DNA of 61,219 nucleotides, taken from positions 309,685-370,903 of the forward strand of contig MNCI01008366.1 in NCBI GenBank assembly GCA_015680685.1. Direction: 5' to 3'. Of the stretch, positions 42,346 through 54,647 are shown piece by piece. The translations under genes and the position numbers were made by a program. The DNA is from Gnetum montanum (taxonomy: Eukaryota > Streptophyta > Gnetopsida > Gnetales > Gnetaceae). The first letter of the stretch is position 1; every line of letters begins with the position of its first letter. The notes beneath the pieces were generated by a model. It was not told the DNA's origin, did not search any database, and was given only the letters and a program-made list of their open reading frames with translations.

Positions 42346-43660
42346 TAGTGATTATTTATCACACCTGCAAAGAGGAGTTCATAAGGGAAATGGTCAGAAA
42401 TTGGATATTCATCCTCTTTGTTGTCCCATCGCAATCGAGATAAATGATTAGCAATAACATTCTTAGTGCCTTTACAATCAATCATTGTAAGATCAAACTC
42501 TTGTAAGATCACAAGCCATCGTATGATGCAAGGGCTCACCACTGGTTTATTCATTAGGAATCAAATTGCACTATGATCCGTATGTACGAATATCTTATAG
42601 CCCAATACATAGTGCCTAAATATTTCTAGTGCAAACACCACAACCATTAACTCTTTTTCTATTGTGTTGTAATTGAGTTGTGCACCAGCAATACTTCGAC
42701 TTCCACAGTGGATGTAATAGGGACGTTTTTGGTCATCTAACTATGTAAGTACAGCTCCTAAGGCAAAGCTGGACACGTCAGTCCTTATGTGGAATAGTTT
42801 GGACCAATTAGGAGCTTGTAGAATAGGCGTTTCTACAAGCTTCTATTTTAAGGTTTGGAAGGCTAGCTCTCATTCCTTGGTCCATTCAAAAGGTATGTCC
42901 TTCTTTGTTAGTTCTACCAAAGGTTTCGCAATCCTTGAAAAGTTCTCAATGAAGTGTCTATAATAGCCAGTATGTCCAAGGAATGATTGGATGTCTTTTA
43001 CAATTTCAGGTTGCCGAGTGATTCCTTGGATGACCTTAATCTTTCTAGGATCTACTTCTATCCCTATTTGTAAAATCTTGTGCCCTAATACAATGCCTTC
43101 TTGGACCATTAAATGGCTTTTTGCCAATTTAGCCTTAAGTTGGTTTCTACACATCGTTTCAGTATTTGCTCTAATCAGTCCAATGCTTGTTCGAAGTCTG
43201 CTCCATGGGTGGAGAAATTTTCCATAAATGCCTCCATACCATTTCCTATTTGCTACTGAAAGATACTTAGAACCAAATGTTGAAACGTTGTTGGGGCATT
43301 GCACAAACCAAACGGCATCTGCTTATATGCATATGTCCCCTAAGGACTTGTAAACGTAGTCTTAGCTTGGTCTTCTAGTGCTATTTGAATTTGATTATAT
43401 CCACTATAGCCATCCAGAAAACTATAGTATTAATGCCCGGCAATGGTATCTAAGACTTGGTCAACGAATGGCAATGGGAGTTGGTCTTTAAATGTTGCCA
43501 TGTTCAGTAGCCTAAAGTCTATACACACCCTCCATTTACCTCCCTTTTTTGGCACAATGACTAATGAACTAACCCATTCACTATCAGCAATGGGATAGAT
43601 GAACCTAGCTTTTAGAAGTTGTTCAATTTCTTCTTTAATCACTTGCTTAAGCTTTGGGTT
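42346..43660 (-). pseudogene. E4 reverse transcriptase and RNase H, degenerate
   Basis: RT: 43430-43642 gives EEIEQLLKARFIYPIADSEW, KKGGKWRVCIDFRLLN and FVDQVLDTIAGH, then after a stop YYSFLDGYSGYNQIQIALED. The catalytic box reads FMEN instead of FMDD (about 43215), so both Asp are changed. The connection part SFLGHTGYYRHFIENFSRIAKP is open (42870-43010). RNase H is frame-broken until the piece 42345-42554 (RWLVILQEFDLTMIDCKG...VIANHLSRLRW). Confidence 0.85.
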
Positions 43661-44185
43661 TAGTCGCCTCTACGATTGTCATTAAGGTTTCATGGAGGGG
43701 TCAATGTAAACTCTATGTTGGCATATCCTAGGATCTATTTTGGTTGATTTGGGATATGACCAAGTAAAGGATTTCAACCATTTTTTTACCATTTTCAGCA
43801 ATCTTTCTTTTTGTTGAGGAGCGAGCTTAGTGTTAATGATTATCAACTTTCCTTTTTTGAGAAATGTATACTCCATACTGGTGGGAAATAGTTTTAACTC
43901 AAGGGGCTTTTGCTTGAACTCATCAAGGATTTCCAACTTCCCCCAGTTGATATTTTCGATGTTAGAACTTGGAAGTTGACGATGGACTTGCTCTAATGTA
44001 TTTATGCTATCAATGTAGGTGCAAGTCAAGCTTTCAGTTGGTTCCATGCATATAGTTGAATCGTTCTCTTGGTCAACTGTTAGCCACTAGGTGCCTTCCT
44101 ATCTTGTGGCTACTGCACACAAGTATCTTTGTATGTTAGTTATTAGTGCACACTGGTTGCATGCAGGCAATGTTAAACATTGTAC
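43661..44185 (-). pseudogene. E4 protease-RT connector
   Basis: Open from 44047 to 43682: MEPTESLTCTYIDSINTLEQ, then a Lys/Leu-rich part with APQQKERLLKMVKKW and IDPRICQHRVYIDPSMKP. The same segment precedes RT in E1-E3. Its role is unknown; in Athila polyproteins this part lies between protease and RT and is poorly conserved. Confidence 0.75.
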
Positions 44186-44545
44186 AAACCAGGACTTCTA
44201 CACGTAATTACACCCTGTGTCACTATATGCGATGCATGGAACTTTCTTCTTCTCGATCTTTCCAAATGTATTTTCCTTTGATATTTCTAGGGAAAGATCA
44301 TGTATTCCTAGGCACACATTAATTGTGCTTAGCCATGCTCTTTTCATTATGATTGGAAAGTCCCCCTTACAGTTGTTGACTTGAATCACTAGGAAATTAG
44401 CTAGATACAACCACCCACAAACAGTGGTGATAATGTCCTCCACTAGTCCTAATGGGATAGTGATGAACTAGTTGGCCAACACTAAATGCATATTACTCTT
44501 TTTTAATGGAGGCAGGTTCCAGGCTTTGTACATTTCTTTTTTAAT
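44186..44545 (-). pseudogene. E4 aspartic protease, active-site half deleted
   Basis: Only the part from EMYKAWNLPPLKKSNMHLVLAN onward is present (GLVEDIITTVCGW, ANFLVIQVNN, DFPIIMKRAWLSTI). The stretch that should carry VMLTHAIIDWIK and LLDSGSGVNLI is missing. The gag-side linker (SEMYYPSHSIKK) joins directly to KEMYKAW at about 44540. In E2 the same two points are about 430 bp apart. The element cannot make protease. Confidence 0.85.
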
Positions 44546-44880
44546 CGAATGAGAAGGATAGTACATTTCTGAAACCTCTCCTCTAGGAGAAGGAGTTCTA
44601 TAGTACTCATGGGTTTGGTGGTAAGATTGAGGAGTAATGTGACTATACTAGTCACGTGGAGAGATTGGCTACTGCACGTAGTATCCATATGGGTCAGGTT
44701 GACGGTAATGATACTATTGACGTGGTGGTGGCATTCCCCATGATTGTGGGTATTGCCACTGTTGATACTATTCATGTGGTTGTGGTGGAGTTCCACTTGG
44801 ATAATATGTCAAGGGTTGATGGAACTCTCTTTGGCTACATTAAGGATAAGGTAACCTTCAGGGTGTTTGCCATCTGTTTA
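44546..44880 (-). other. E4 Pro/Gln/Tyr-rich gag-pol linker
   Basis: Minus reading YYPSGTPPQPHE, YQQWQYPQSWGMPPPRQ, YHYRQPDPYGYYVQ, SYHQTHEYYRTPSPRG with several stops between. Composition is dominated by Pro, Gln, Tyr and His. It is the clearest example of the linker kept in all copies. Confidence 0.7.
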
Positions 44881-46852
44881 ATCATGGGTTTAGTGCATAC
44901 ACCCCAGACTCCTACAGATGTGAGATTACTGGGCAACATCCCTTAGGATGGTCAAATTGACATATCTCACATTCACCATCATTGCCTGTATTCGAATCCA
45001 CAACCTCTTCAATGATGATAGCTTTGCCCTTACCTTTGTTACATGCATATTCAGTTTCTTTCTTTTTTCTTCTTTCTCGGTCACTACCTAGTTCCCTAGA
45101 CTCTTCTACTATTTTGAGAATGGTTTGAAATCTATTATCTAAGGAGTCCCACATTTGGTTCCCCTTTGCCGATACTTTTGATGCAAGTTTTTGAATGGGC
45201 AAGGTTTTCCTATTCACTATCTCTTCAAGTGGTGACTCTTCTTCATCCTCACAAAATCTAACTCCCTTCTTTTAGAGGGAAGGATCTCTGTTGTATTCCT
45301 CCACACTCTCTCTTTTCCTTAACTCACCTTCCTCCTTGGTAACTTGCTCCAACAATCTTTGTACTTGATGGGCTCTAAGCTTGGATAGTCTTCTTTGGGC
45401 ATAAGTCCCAAGGCTCCTTTGTGTTTCGTGCCTATGTCCATCTATGAAATGGTGTAGTTGTTCCCTCAGCGAGTAACCATGGCTAGGAAAACAATGTAAT
45501 AATGCATAATATTAGCCCATGATGGTATCAAAGGGTTTGTGTCCTCCTTGTTTCCATCTTTGGATTTGCTTTCGCAGGTTGGACACTCAAGAGTATGTTT
45601 GATACTTATCATTGAATAGTTCTAACATGGTGCTCCATCCGCGAATGGACTTTGGTTCTAAGGATCGGTACCAACTTTCCACTTCCTTGATCAGTGTTCG
45701 TGGAAACAACTTGAGTTTTTGCCACTTGTTTTCTATGTTTTGCAAGCCACATGCATCGTGAAATGCTTGCAAATGATTTTGAGGATCAGCGTTGAATCCC
45801 CCTTCAAATTGTAGGATATTGTTCATGTCCAATATTTTGATCCTGCTGTATTTTTGGTGCCTTGTTGGGATTCTAATAGCCTCAGTTATATCTAGCATAC
45901 TTTGGGTAGTGAGTAAGGGTTCATCGTGATCGTATTCTCTATGGCATCTATGATGCCTATGTCGTTCCCTACTCTCCCTTTTTTCATGATGTGTTTTTCT
46001 AGAATGCCCTCGTCCCCTTTCTCGACTGTTTTGTCTATTATTCCTATTTCGCCTACCATTATCCTTAGGGTCTTTCCCTCTGCAACTATGTTCTGATCTT
46101 GAAGGAGAGGGGGAAGGAGATGATGGAGGTGAAGAGGGAGGAGGACCGTCACCATGATGGTGCCTACTTCCTTCTCTTTGGTGGTCACATCCTCGATCAT
46201 GATTACGATTAGAATGTCCATCTTTATCATGTATTCATGTTCCTTTTTTGGATCCTTTGTGTCTATCGGTACTAGAATCTAGGTTATGGATAGTTGAGCG
46301 AAGATTCTGATACACAACCCCTTGACCAAAGTCAACGGGAGGAACATCATTGTGTTGAAGACCTCTTGAGGTAGGTTCACCACCCTCATTTTCACCTATG
46401 ACATATGGGACATCCAGGGACCACTTCTCCTTCATAGATTTATGATGTCTCTCTTGTTGTAAGTCACTTTGATGTTGTGCCTCCGTGGGTTGATACTCTC
46501 TCAAGTCGTGTTCATGAACAACCTACTCTACCTGTAAGTGCTGCATACCAATTAGTGTGAGAGCACGAACAAGCATTCTTGGGACTGAACGATCAAGAGG
46601 TAACACTATGTTACCTTCTAAATCACGCCAATGCACTTGTTCATCGGGATGAACGTATAGCACACGAAACTATTGGGGCACTGGAAGGTCATCATGTGTA
46701 CTACGCCTCTGATTGTTCATTGTGTCCGACCTAGGCAATGAAACACTCTCATAAGAAGAAGGAGATATGATTAATTCTTTAGTGTACGACACTTTTCTCT
46801 TCTCTTTTCTAATAATTTTAAAATAACCAACCCTAAGGGTTCGTTCCAACAA
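44881..46852 (-). pseudogene. E4 gag, degenerate but mostly readable
   Basis: From about 46850 the reading is SYESVSLPRSDTMNN..., VHWRDLEGNIVLPLDRS (46600-46640), EYQPTEAQHQSDLQQERHHK (46430-46504), then a roughly 90-residue arm of Arg, His, Asp, Ser and Gly (about 45920-46230). Next come LDITEAIRIPTRHQKYSR, LQFEGGFNADPQNHLQAFHD, TLIKEVESWYRSLEPKSI, STMLELFNDKY, a Glu/Arg-rich helix block, and a complete zinc knuckle CEICQFDHPKGCC (about 44935-44975). A few stops and frame changes. The zinc knuckle would bind element RNA. Confidence 0.85.
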
Positions 46853-46893
46853 TGGGAAAATTCCTATATTCTAATTAGCACACAAACAACAAA

Positions 46894-46913
46894 GTCCTCA
46901 ACAACGACACTAA
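46894..46913 (-). other. Primer-binding site, tRNA-Asp type (E4)
   Basis: Minus reading TTAGTGTCGTTGTTGAGGAC, a decayed TTGGCGCCGTTGCCGGGGAC, directly inside the 5' LTR. Confidence 0.85.
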
Positions 46914-47729
46914 TGATGAGTGGTGAGGTATCCCTATGCCCAACCATACAAATACGAGCATTCACGCACGATCCAGTCAAATTCCAAGGACTAAGTGCTT
47001 ATGCGCCTTCACAGAACAAGGATGGGTTAGCGATCGTTTTCTTCCCAAGCTTACTTGTATAGCATGATTGTATGGTTAGGTAAACTTGAGGCATATGATT
47101 TTTATGATGTTTATGTTTTATGTCCTAGTGCTAAAAATGGAAAAATGAAAGAATTTAATAACTAAATTAATTTAACTAAACAACTAGGCTCTAACTAGTC
47201 CTAACACTAGCATCCATTCCCACTTTCTGTACACATCCTAAACTAGTGTAACACTGCTAGGATTACCAAATGCTAATCGTTACTGGGTTACCAAGTGTTC
47301 CATGTATGCTTGAAGTGTCGTACTAAGTGTGCTTACTTGTTGAAAATTAACGAATCAATAAAAGGAACATTAATTAACTAATGAAAGCATTAAAGAACTA
47401 CAAATAGCATTAAGGGTGAGAGATAAGCTATTCTGAATGTTGCAAGGTCTATCACAAAGTTCGTCTTTATTTTCGAACACAAGGTGTGCTCAAGTACACA
47501 ATTCTCAAATAAAGATCTGTTCGCTTTATGACTCCTACTACAGGCAATCAGAAATAATTCTAACTCTGAGAGGGAGAAATTACAAGAGTTCAAGTAAAAG
47601 ACTAAGAACTAACTGCCAAACCAAGTGCACCCCTCTCTTATTTATAGGCAATGAGACAAGTTGCGATATCGGATGTCCGATATCGAATGGCAGGATCCAA
47701 TATCACATATGCGATATCGCAGCTCATCA
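46914..47729 (-). repeat. E4 5' LTR
   Basis: 816 bp, + strand reading TGATGAGTGGTGAGG...CAGCTCATCA. U3 near 47650-47729 carries GATATCGGATGTCCGATATC and further GATATC motifs. Confidence 0.92.
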
Positions 47730-47734
47730 ATGGG
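47730..47734. repeat. Right target-site duplication ATGGG of E4
   Basis: Directly follows the LTR end CTCATCA. After it E3 gag resumes with CAAGTACTATTCTCTCTTGC. Confidence 0.95.
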
Positions 47735-48345
47735 CAAGTACTATTCTCTCTTGCATAGATGTCCTAGCCATGGTTATTCTTAAAGAAAATATCTTTGCCA
47801 TATCATAGATGGGCTCGAAATAGAAATGAGGAGAACTCTTGGGGTCTATGCCCAAGGGAGACTTTCAAAACTTAGAGCCTAGTAGATCTAAAGGCTAATA
47901 GAGCAGGTTGCCAAGGAAGAAGGAGAGTTGAGAAAGAGGGAAAGTATGAAAGAATATAACTAGGACCCTTCAATCTGTAAAAGGGAGGTTTGGTTTTGTG
48001 ACAATTAAGAGGAGGCACTACTTGATGAAGTGGTGCAACCAAAGACCTTACCAATCCAAATGTCTGTTTTTGAAATTTTGGCTAAGGTAGATAAAATGTG
48101 GAACTTTTTGGATGAGAAGTTTCAAACTAATTTGAAAATAGTAGAGGAATTAAAGAAGCAAATTAGTGATCATGATCATGGGAGAAGGAAGGAAGATGAA
48201 TGTGCCCACCAAAGGGGTAAGTGCAAGGTTGTTGCTGTAGAGAAGGTTGTGGACTCTAAATCAAATGATGGTGGTGGGTGTGACATTTACCACTGTGAAT
48301 ATCCTAAGGGATGTTATCCCATTTTGTCACACTTGTAGGAGTTTG
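47735..48345 (+). pseudogene. E3 gag, part 2
   Basis: Resumes with KYYSLLHRCPSHGYS, matching uninterrupted gag of E1 (about 2700). Then comes a Glu/Lys-rich block (QVAKEEGELRKRESMKEYN), the open piece 48030-48338 with VQPKTLPIQMSVFEILAKVDKMW, and a zinc-knuckle remnant CDIYHCEYPKGC, where the second Cys is Tyr. Confidence 0.82.
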
Positions 48346-48985
48346 GGGTGTATTCTCTAAATCCTAGATTGGCAAGAAGGTAAGCACCCAGAAGATTACC
48401 TTATCCTCAAGGCAACCCCAAGCAGTTCCACCAACAATAAGCCTACTATTTGTGTGGAGCTCCACCACAATCTTATGAGTAGTCTCATTAGTGGTAACAT
48501 CCACAGTTGTGGGGGATGCCACCACCAAGGTAACAATACCCTTACTGGCAGCCTGATCCATATGGATACTATGTTTAGTAGCCCATTTCTTCACGTGACT
48601 CTTCCAGTCATGCTTCATTCTAACATCACTACTACCCTCCTAAGTATTATAGAGCCCAATCTCCAAGAAGGAAATCCCCATTTCCTCATTACCCTCCTCA
48701 TCTTTCTGCACATGTCCCTCTATCCTCAACTCAATTACCACTTGCTCCATCAATGCAGGATGAAATTCAAGCCCAACCACAGCAACGTAATGCCACTAGG
48801 GCTGTTAACTTACAACCAACTCCTTAGCTGAGTAGTTTGGAAAATAAACCCCAAAAGAGACCTTTCTTTTGAACCAAAAGTCCTATAAAGCCCTTACAGA
48901 TACATGTGGTCGATAGCCCTACTTCTCCTCATCCTCTACATAATCTTACAAGCCCCTTCAAACTAAATGCCTCCAAAGATCAAAA
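48346..48985 (+). other. E3 Pro/Gln/Tyr-rich gag-pol linker
   Basis: Fragments LPYPQGNPKQFHQQ, YYLCGAPPQSYE, PQLWGMPPPR, YPYWQPDPYGYYV and YYPPKYYRAQSPRRK in one frame with stops. Counterpart of the linkers in E1, E2 and E4. Confidence 0.65.
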
Positions 48986-49500
48986 CTATCATGTTAACCC
49001 ATGTAATCTTTGATTAGATTAAGGTCATCCACCTTCCTAGGAAAAGAATTGATCTTGGGAGTCCCTTAATCTATTTGCAAATTGTTGAGAATGAGCTATG
49101 CAAGGCTCTTCTGGACTTAGGTTCTAGTGTAAATTTGATTTTTTATGAGATGTATAAAGCCTGGAACTTGCCTCCTCTTAAGAAGAGCAACATCTATCTT
49201 GAGTTGGTAGATCAGTTCATCACCATTCCTTTGGGGCTAGTGGAGAATATTATGCCCACTATATGTGGGTGGTCTTATCCTACTGATTTCCTAGTGATTC
49301 AAGTTGACAACTAGAAGGGGGACTTCCCAATCATCATGGGAAGGGCTTGGCTAGGCATTGTTCGTATGCGACTAGCCATTAAAGCCCTTTCCATGGAAAT
49401 TTCCAAGGAAATTGATTTTGGAAAGATAGAGAGGAAGCACATTTCATGCATCACATATAGTGACATAGGGTGCAATTGTGTGTAGAAATTATGATCCTTA
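48986..49500 (+). pseudogene. E3 aspartic protease, degenerate
   Basis: TIMLTHVIFD and IKVIHLPRKRIDLGSPLIYL lead to ELCKALLDLGSSVNLIFYEM, with Asp-Leu-Gly at the active site. The longest open part is 49075-49314, ending QVDN before a stop. Then DFPIIMGRAWLGIV and KIERKHISCITYSDIGCNCV. Confidence 0.82.
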
Positions 49501-51320
49501 AAAAGTACATCTATCACATCATGCAGATAGTGTGTAGCTGTAATAGAAATTAAAAGGTGGTTGTATGCAACAACCATAAAGTAGGAGGACACCCAGTGGT
49601 TGACAGCTAATCCTGAAAGTAGTTCAAAAATATGCATGGAACCAACTAAGAGCCTGATGAGTGCCTATGTTGAAGGCATGGATGAACTGGAGTAAGTTAA
49701 TTGCTAACTCTTTAATGATGAACCTAATGACATCAACTAGGGAGAGTTGAAAATCCCTAAGAGCTTTAGATAGGAACCCCTAGAGTTAAAAACTTAGACA
49801 GCCAGAATGGAATATGCTTTCCTAACAAATGGCAAGCTAGTTATAATCAATGTCAATCCTACTCCTGAACAAAAAGAGAAGTTGTTAAAGGTGGTCAACA
49901 AATTGCCAACAGCCTTTGCCTGTTCATATCATGAACTGACTAGAATTGATCCATGGATATGCTAGCACCACATTTACACAAATGCCTTCATGAAGCCAAA
50001 GAGGCAGCTGTAGCTATGGTTAAATCCCAAACTGAAGTATATTGTCAAAGAGGAGATTGAACAACTCCTTAAGGTAGGGTTCATCTATTTCATTTCGGAT
50101 AGCTAGTGGATTAGCCCACTTGTGATAGTGCAAAAGAAAGGTGACAAGTGAAGAGTATATATTAACTTTAGGCTATTGAACATGATGACATACAAAGATA
50201 ATTTTTCCTTAACATTTGTGGGTCAAGTGTTGGATACCATCTTTGAGCATTACTATTGTAGCTTTTTGGATGATTATAGTGGTTATAACTAGATCTAGAT
50301 CACACCTGAGGATCAGGCCAAAATAACATTCATGAGTCCCTAGGGGACTTTTGCATATAGAAATATGTTATTTGTTCTCTACAATGCCCTTTCAACCTTC
50401 CAATTCCTTTACATGAGCATTTTTTAATAGTAGATTGGTATCAAGATGGAAGTCTTAATGGATGACTTCTCCACCTATGGGGCTACATTTGAGCAAGCCT
50501 TGCACCATCTTGAGCAAGTGCTAAGAAGATGTATGGAGACCAACCTTCCGCTCAATTAGCAAAAATGCCATTTGATGGCCTAGGAGGGCATTGTATTGGG
50601 GCACAAAAAATTACAAGTAGGGATTCAGGTGGACCCTCAAAAATAAGGATCATCCAGGGAGTTACTTGCCAACTAGAAACTGTCAAAGATATCTAGTCAT
50701 TCCTTGGTCACATTGGTTACTACCGACGCTTCATAGAGAATTTGTCTAAGATCACCGAACTATTGGTGAAGCTTATAAAGAAGGATGCTCCATTCATCTA
50801 GACCAAGGAATGTGAGAATGCATTCTAGCAAATCGAGCAAAATCTCATAGAAGCTCCAATTCTATAAGCACTCGATTAGTCTAGACAATTTCATATCATG
50901 AAAGATGCTTCCAATTATGCTTTGAGAGCCATGCTCACATAGTTGGATGATTAGAAATGTCCTTACTATATCCACTATGCGAGTTGAAGCATTATGGGTG
51001 CACAACTAAATTACACCATAATAGAGAAAGAATTGATGGCGATGGTATATGCCTTGGAGAAATTTAGGTACTATGAGATTGGGTACAAGGTGTTTGTGCA
51101 CATGAACCACAACACAATTCAATTCTTTATGAATAAACCAATGGTGAATCCTTGTGTCATATGGTGGCTGGTGATTTTATAGGAATTCAATCTCACAATG
51201 GTAGATCGAAAGAAAACTAAGAACGTGGTTGCCAATCATTTTTCTTGATTGAGATGGAACAACAAACAGGAGGAGAGCTCACTTTCTAATCAGTTTCCTA
51301 ATGAACTCCTCTTTGTTGGT
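49501..51320 (+). pseudogene. E3 reverse transcriptase and RNase H, degenerate
   Basis: Connector: SSKICMEPTKSLMSAYVEGM. RT: LNPKLKYIVKEEIEQLLKVG, RVYINFRLLNMMTYKDNF, YCSFLDDYSGYN. The catalytic box is LMDD, both Asp kept, within EVLMDDFSTYGATFEQAL (about 50450-50500). A frameshift near 50640 is followed by RNase H pieces, including the open stretch 50994-51182 (EKELMAMVYALEKFRYYEIG, HMNHNTIQFFMNKP). The Asp of HADH is Asn. At least eight stops, mainly TAG. Confidence 0.82.
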
Positions 51321-51399
51321 GCTATAAATAAATAAGTGCCCATTGAACCTAATTGGTACAATGGCATTCTCACCTACCTTCTTAGCCTGGAGATGCCAC

Positions 51400-52640
51400 A
51401 AGAGCTAGACAATAGGAAGAAATAATAATTTCTTCACCAAGTGAAACACTTCATGGAGATCTACAGACACCTTTATAAGATGTGTACTTAAGGCCTGGTT
51501 CATTGATGTGTTTCTAATGTTGACCAATTGTATGTCCTCCAAGATGATCATGAGGGCCCTTGTGGGGGTCACGATACTAGGACATGCATGGCCATTAAGA
51601 TCCTAATGGTAAGGTATTATTGATGCCAATGCTTTTTAGGGATGCTCACCAATTCATTCACTCTTTTGAATGCTACTAACGTGATGGTGCGATGACTACT
51701 CATATAGAGAAACCTTAGTAATGGATCTAACCACTAGAATCCTTCAACATCTAAGGCATTGACTTTATGGATCCCATCACATCCAGGTCAAATGAAAAGG
51801 CATACATGATAGTCTCTGTTGACTATTGTACAAAATGGGTAGAAGCAGTAGTCATCACTAACTATACATTTTCTACAGCTGCTTGGTTTGTACAACAATA
51901 TGTTGTAAATAGGTTTGGGGTGCCACATGCACTAATTTCTAATAATGATACTCATTTTATAGGCACCACCTTTTGAAAACTCATGCAATGCTTGGAGGTA
52001 GAACATAAATTAACAACACCCTACCACCCCCAAGCCAATGGTTAAGCAAAGGTTACAAATAGGAAGATCACTAAGATCTTAACAAGAATAATTAGAAAAT
52101 ATAGGAAAGACTAAAGCACTAAACTTAAGGATGCCCTTTAGGCCTACCACTCAACCTAGAAACTCCCTATAGGTTATTCTCCCTATGAGCTAGTGTATAG
52201 AAAACTGCCAACTCTTCCTATCCAGTCCAAGCTCCATACACTTTTAACAACCTATGACCTTGACCTTGATCTAAGCCTAGCATAAAAAGAAAGACTGATA
52301 AACCTCAACATGGTAGATGAGAATTGATTAGTGGACCTGTCCTTGTGAAGTGCATAAAGCATTCAAGAAATAATGCCATGACCTCAAAATAAGGAAGGTA
52401 AAATTTCAACTAGGTGACAAGGTCCTTTACTAGAACTCCACACATGTGACACAAAAAACTAAGTTCTAAATGTTGTGAAAAGGGCCTTCATTTATGAAAC
52501 CTTTCCTTCTAGGGTCATGTTGATATACAAACCTAAAAGCCCAATTAAGAAATTGCTAATTAACATGCAACAAATTAAACCTTTCCATGAGCCTAAGAGA
52601 TCTAGTGACTACAACACCTCCTCAAATGGATAGGTGCGCT
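51400..52640 (+). pseudogene. E3 integrase, degenerate
   Basis: The zinc region is broken (GGHDTRTCMAIKILMVRYY, then a frame change). The open piece 51767-51976 covers VSVDYCTKWVEAVVITNYTF and RFGVPHALISNNDTHFIGTT. The second catalytic Asp is Asn (AAT at 51941); the third position is Lys (AAG at 52049), 36 codons on. The C-terminal part KLPIGYSPYELVYRKLPTLP continues with frame changes to about 52600 (HEPKRS-like). Inactive. Confidence 0.82.
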
Positions 52641-54647
52641 CAATTTTTTGGATATCCTCCTTCCAACTTAGTCGTGGGGGAGATGGCTATCCATGTTAGA
52701 TCATACAAAGTAGCTCCTTAGTTTTTCAATTTTTCTTGTTTCTCACCATCTTTTATTTTACACCATCTATAGTATGTTTTATCTTCTTGCATATTTTACA
52801 ATTTCTTTTATACTTTACTTTATTTTGGGTTGTGTTCTTCTTATGCTTTTCTTTTATGTTTTTTCTTATGTATGTTTTATTTTTCCTTTGTTTCCACCAG
52901 GACTAAGTGTAACTATATTTGTTCACTGATGGTGGTTTGAACTATAATGTTATTTAATTATTAATGTGTGGATTCTATCTTTGAATTTTGGTATCGATAA
53001 CTAAGACATGATTTCTTTTTCATAAAATAGGCAATGAGTTCACATCATCCACCCATTCACAAACTCTATGGTATTCCTTGTTTTGGAAATATGAGGTCCC
53101 TTCCTTAATGAAACTTTTAACAAACTTATGACCTTGGTAGTTTTCAAACCTGGAAAAGATTAAATGGATAGACAAGGATGTGACTTCAAGGGGACTCAAT
53201 GCTCTTTGTACTTGCCTACCCTCTTAGGTGCATGAGTGTTTTCATGGATTTCTCACCATTATGCTATTGACCAATAATAGGAAGTTAAAGTCTTTACATT
53301 GTGTGGTTCCTACACAAAAATCATAAAAATATAAAATTCAAAAACAAAAATAAAAAAAATGATGGGAATGCAAAGCACACCCCTTAGACTCAATAATGGG
53401 CTATAAGCACTAGTTATGGGACTAGAAAGCCATGTTACTCATGCATGAAGGTCCCCTCTAACTAAGGCCCCATCTCACTTCTTGCTTCTTTTTTCTTCTT
53501 TTTAAGGAATGGTGATTGCTTTGTGGGAATGCTCTTGTGTCTTGTGAGGATGGACTCATATTAGAGTGTCAATGTGAAGTTAGTAAAAGTGGTTGGTTTT
53601 AATTTGGACTAAGAATGGTTGTTATCAAGTCATATTAACCACGAACTCTACAAGGGACTTCATGTGACCATGATTTAGGACTCCATTCCACCTCCTCTTT
53701 CATCTGCTACTGCTTCCCATAATTCACCTCACTACCAATTTTTTATGATTTCATTCGATGTCTTAGTTTGATGTGTTAAAATCCTTAGGTAGATTCTTAC
53801 AAGATTTAGTTCTTAACTTTTTGCAACCATTAATCACCCATGGGACCCATGGACTCCTTGATTTGAAGGCATGCAAGGGCATTAAGGGCATGAGCCTACT
53901 ATGGGGACAACCCACTTGCATACCTCTTGGTTTGGCTAGTTAAGTTTCTTATCCTTAAGCATTTTTCTTGATCAAATCCCTTTTGCACTCTATCGATTGC
54001 ATCCAACTGTGCACTTTTTCAAATTTATTCTCTAACTCAAAACTCCTTTTTGTGAATAATCTCACCCTCTTCAAGCATTTCATTATGTTCACAGCATTTC
54101 TGAGTCTCCAACAACAATAATTTCATGCTCAAGCTCATTCTTTTTATCCTCATTTTTACTATGGAAAATTTTGGTTGCAAGCCCTATCAATGTAGTACAA
54201 AACCTCTATATATACACAGCCATAGTTATCATTTTTTCACATTTAAGCTCAAATTAGGAAGGAGTTTTTGCTTTTTCTAGAGCCCATAACTTTCAAAAGG
54301 TTTGTTTGATTACCCTTGTTCTTCAATTCTATAGCTATCGAAGGTAAGCTCTACATCATGGGGACCGTAAAACCTTAGGTTTTGATGAAATTGTTTTGAA
54401 ATTTTTCTAACTCCCACAAGGGTTTAATGAATAAAATAACATTAAAATCATCAATTTATGAAAGCTAAACCTTTCCAACATACTTTGGTAGCCATATTAA
54501 TCTAATAATATCAAAATAATATTAAAATAATCAATTTTCCATGGTCACAACTTAGCCAAATGTAACTAACCAATGAGATCAGGTACCTAAACATTATAAG
54601 TTACATATCACACACTAATCCTTAGTTCTATTGTGATCATAGATGGT
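52641..54647 (+). other. E3 3' spacer
   Basis: Non-coding; follows E1 7600-9470 block by block: post-IN marker (about 52655), pyrimidine tract, GGGCATGAGCCTACTATGGGG (about 53890), and a GAAGGTAAGCTCTACATCATGGGG block (54340-54363; E1 has GATGTAAGCTCTATGTCATGGG). The AGGTAAGC inside that block looks like a plant splice donor, but use is unproven. Confidence 0.6.

Larger units (their letters stand above)
38280..47729 (-). mobile_element. E4: complete-length Athila-like element (subfamily B), minus strand, nested in E3 gag
   Basis: 9,450 bp with two LTRs (38280-39101 and 46914-47729), perfect 5-bp duplication ATGGG, PBS and PPT. It shows how the B subfamily is organised and serves as the reference for E2. 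Coding regions are decayed, with about 430 bp including the protease active site deleted. By eye its LTRs differ at very roughly one position in ten over the first 450 bp, mostly transitions, so the insertion is old. Confidence 0.93.
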
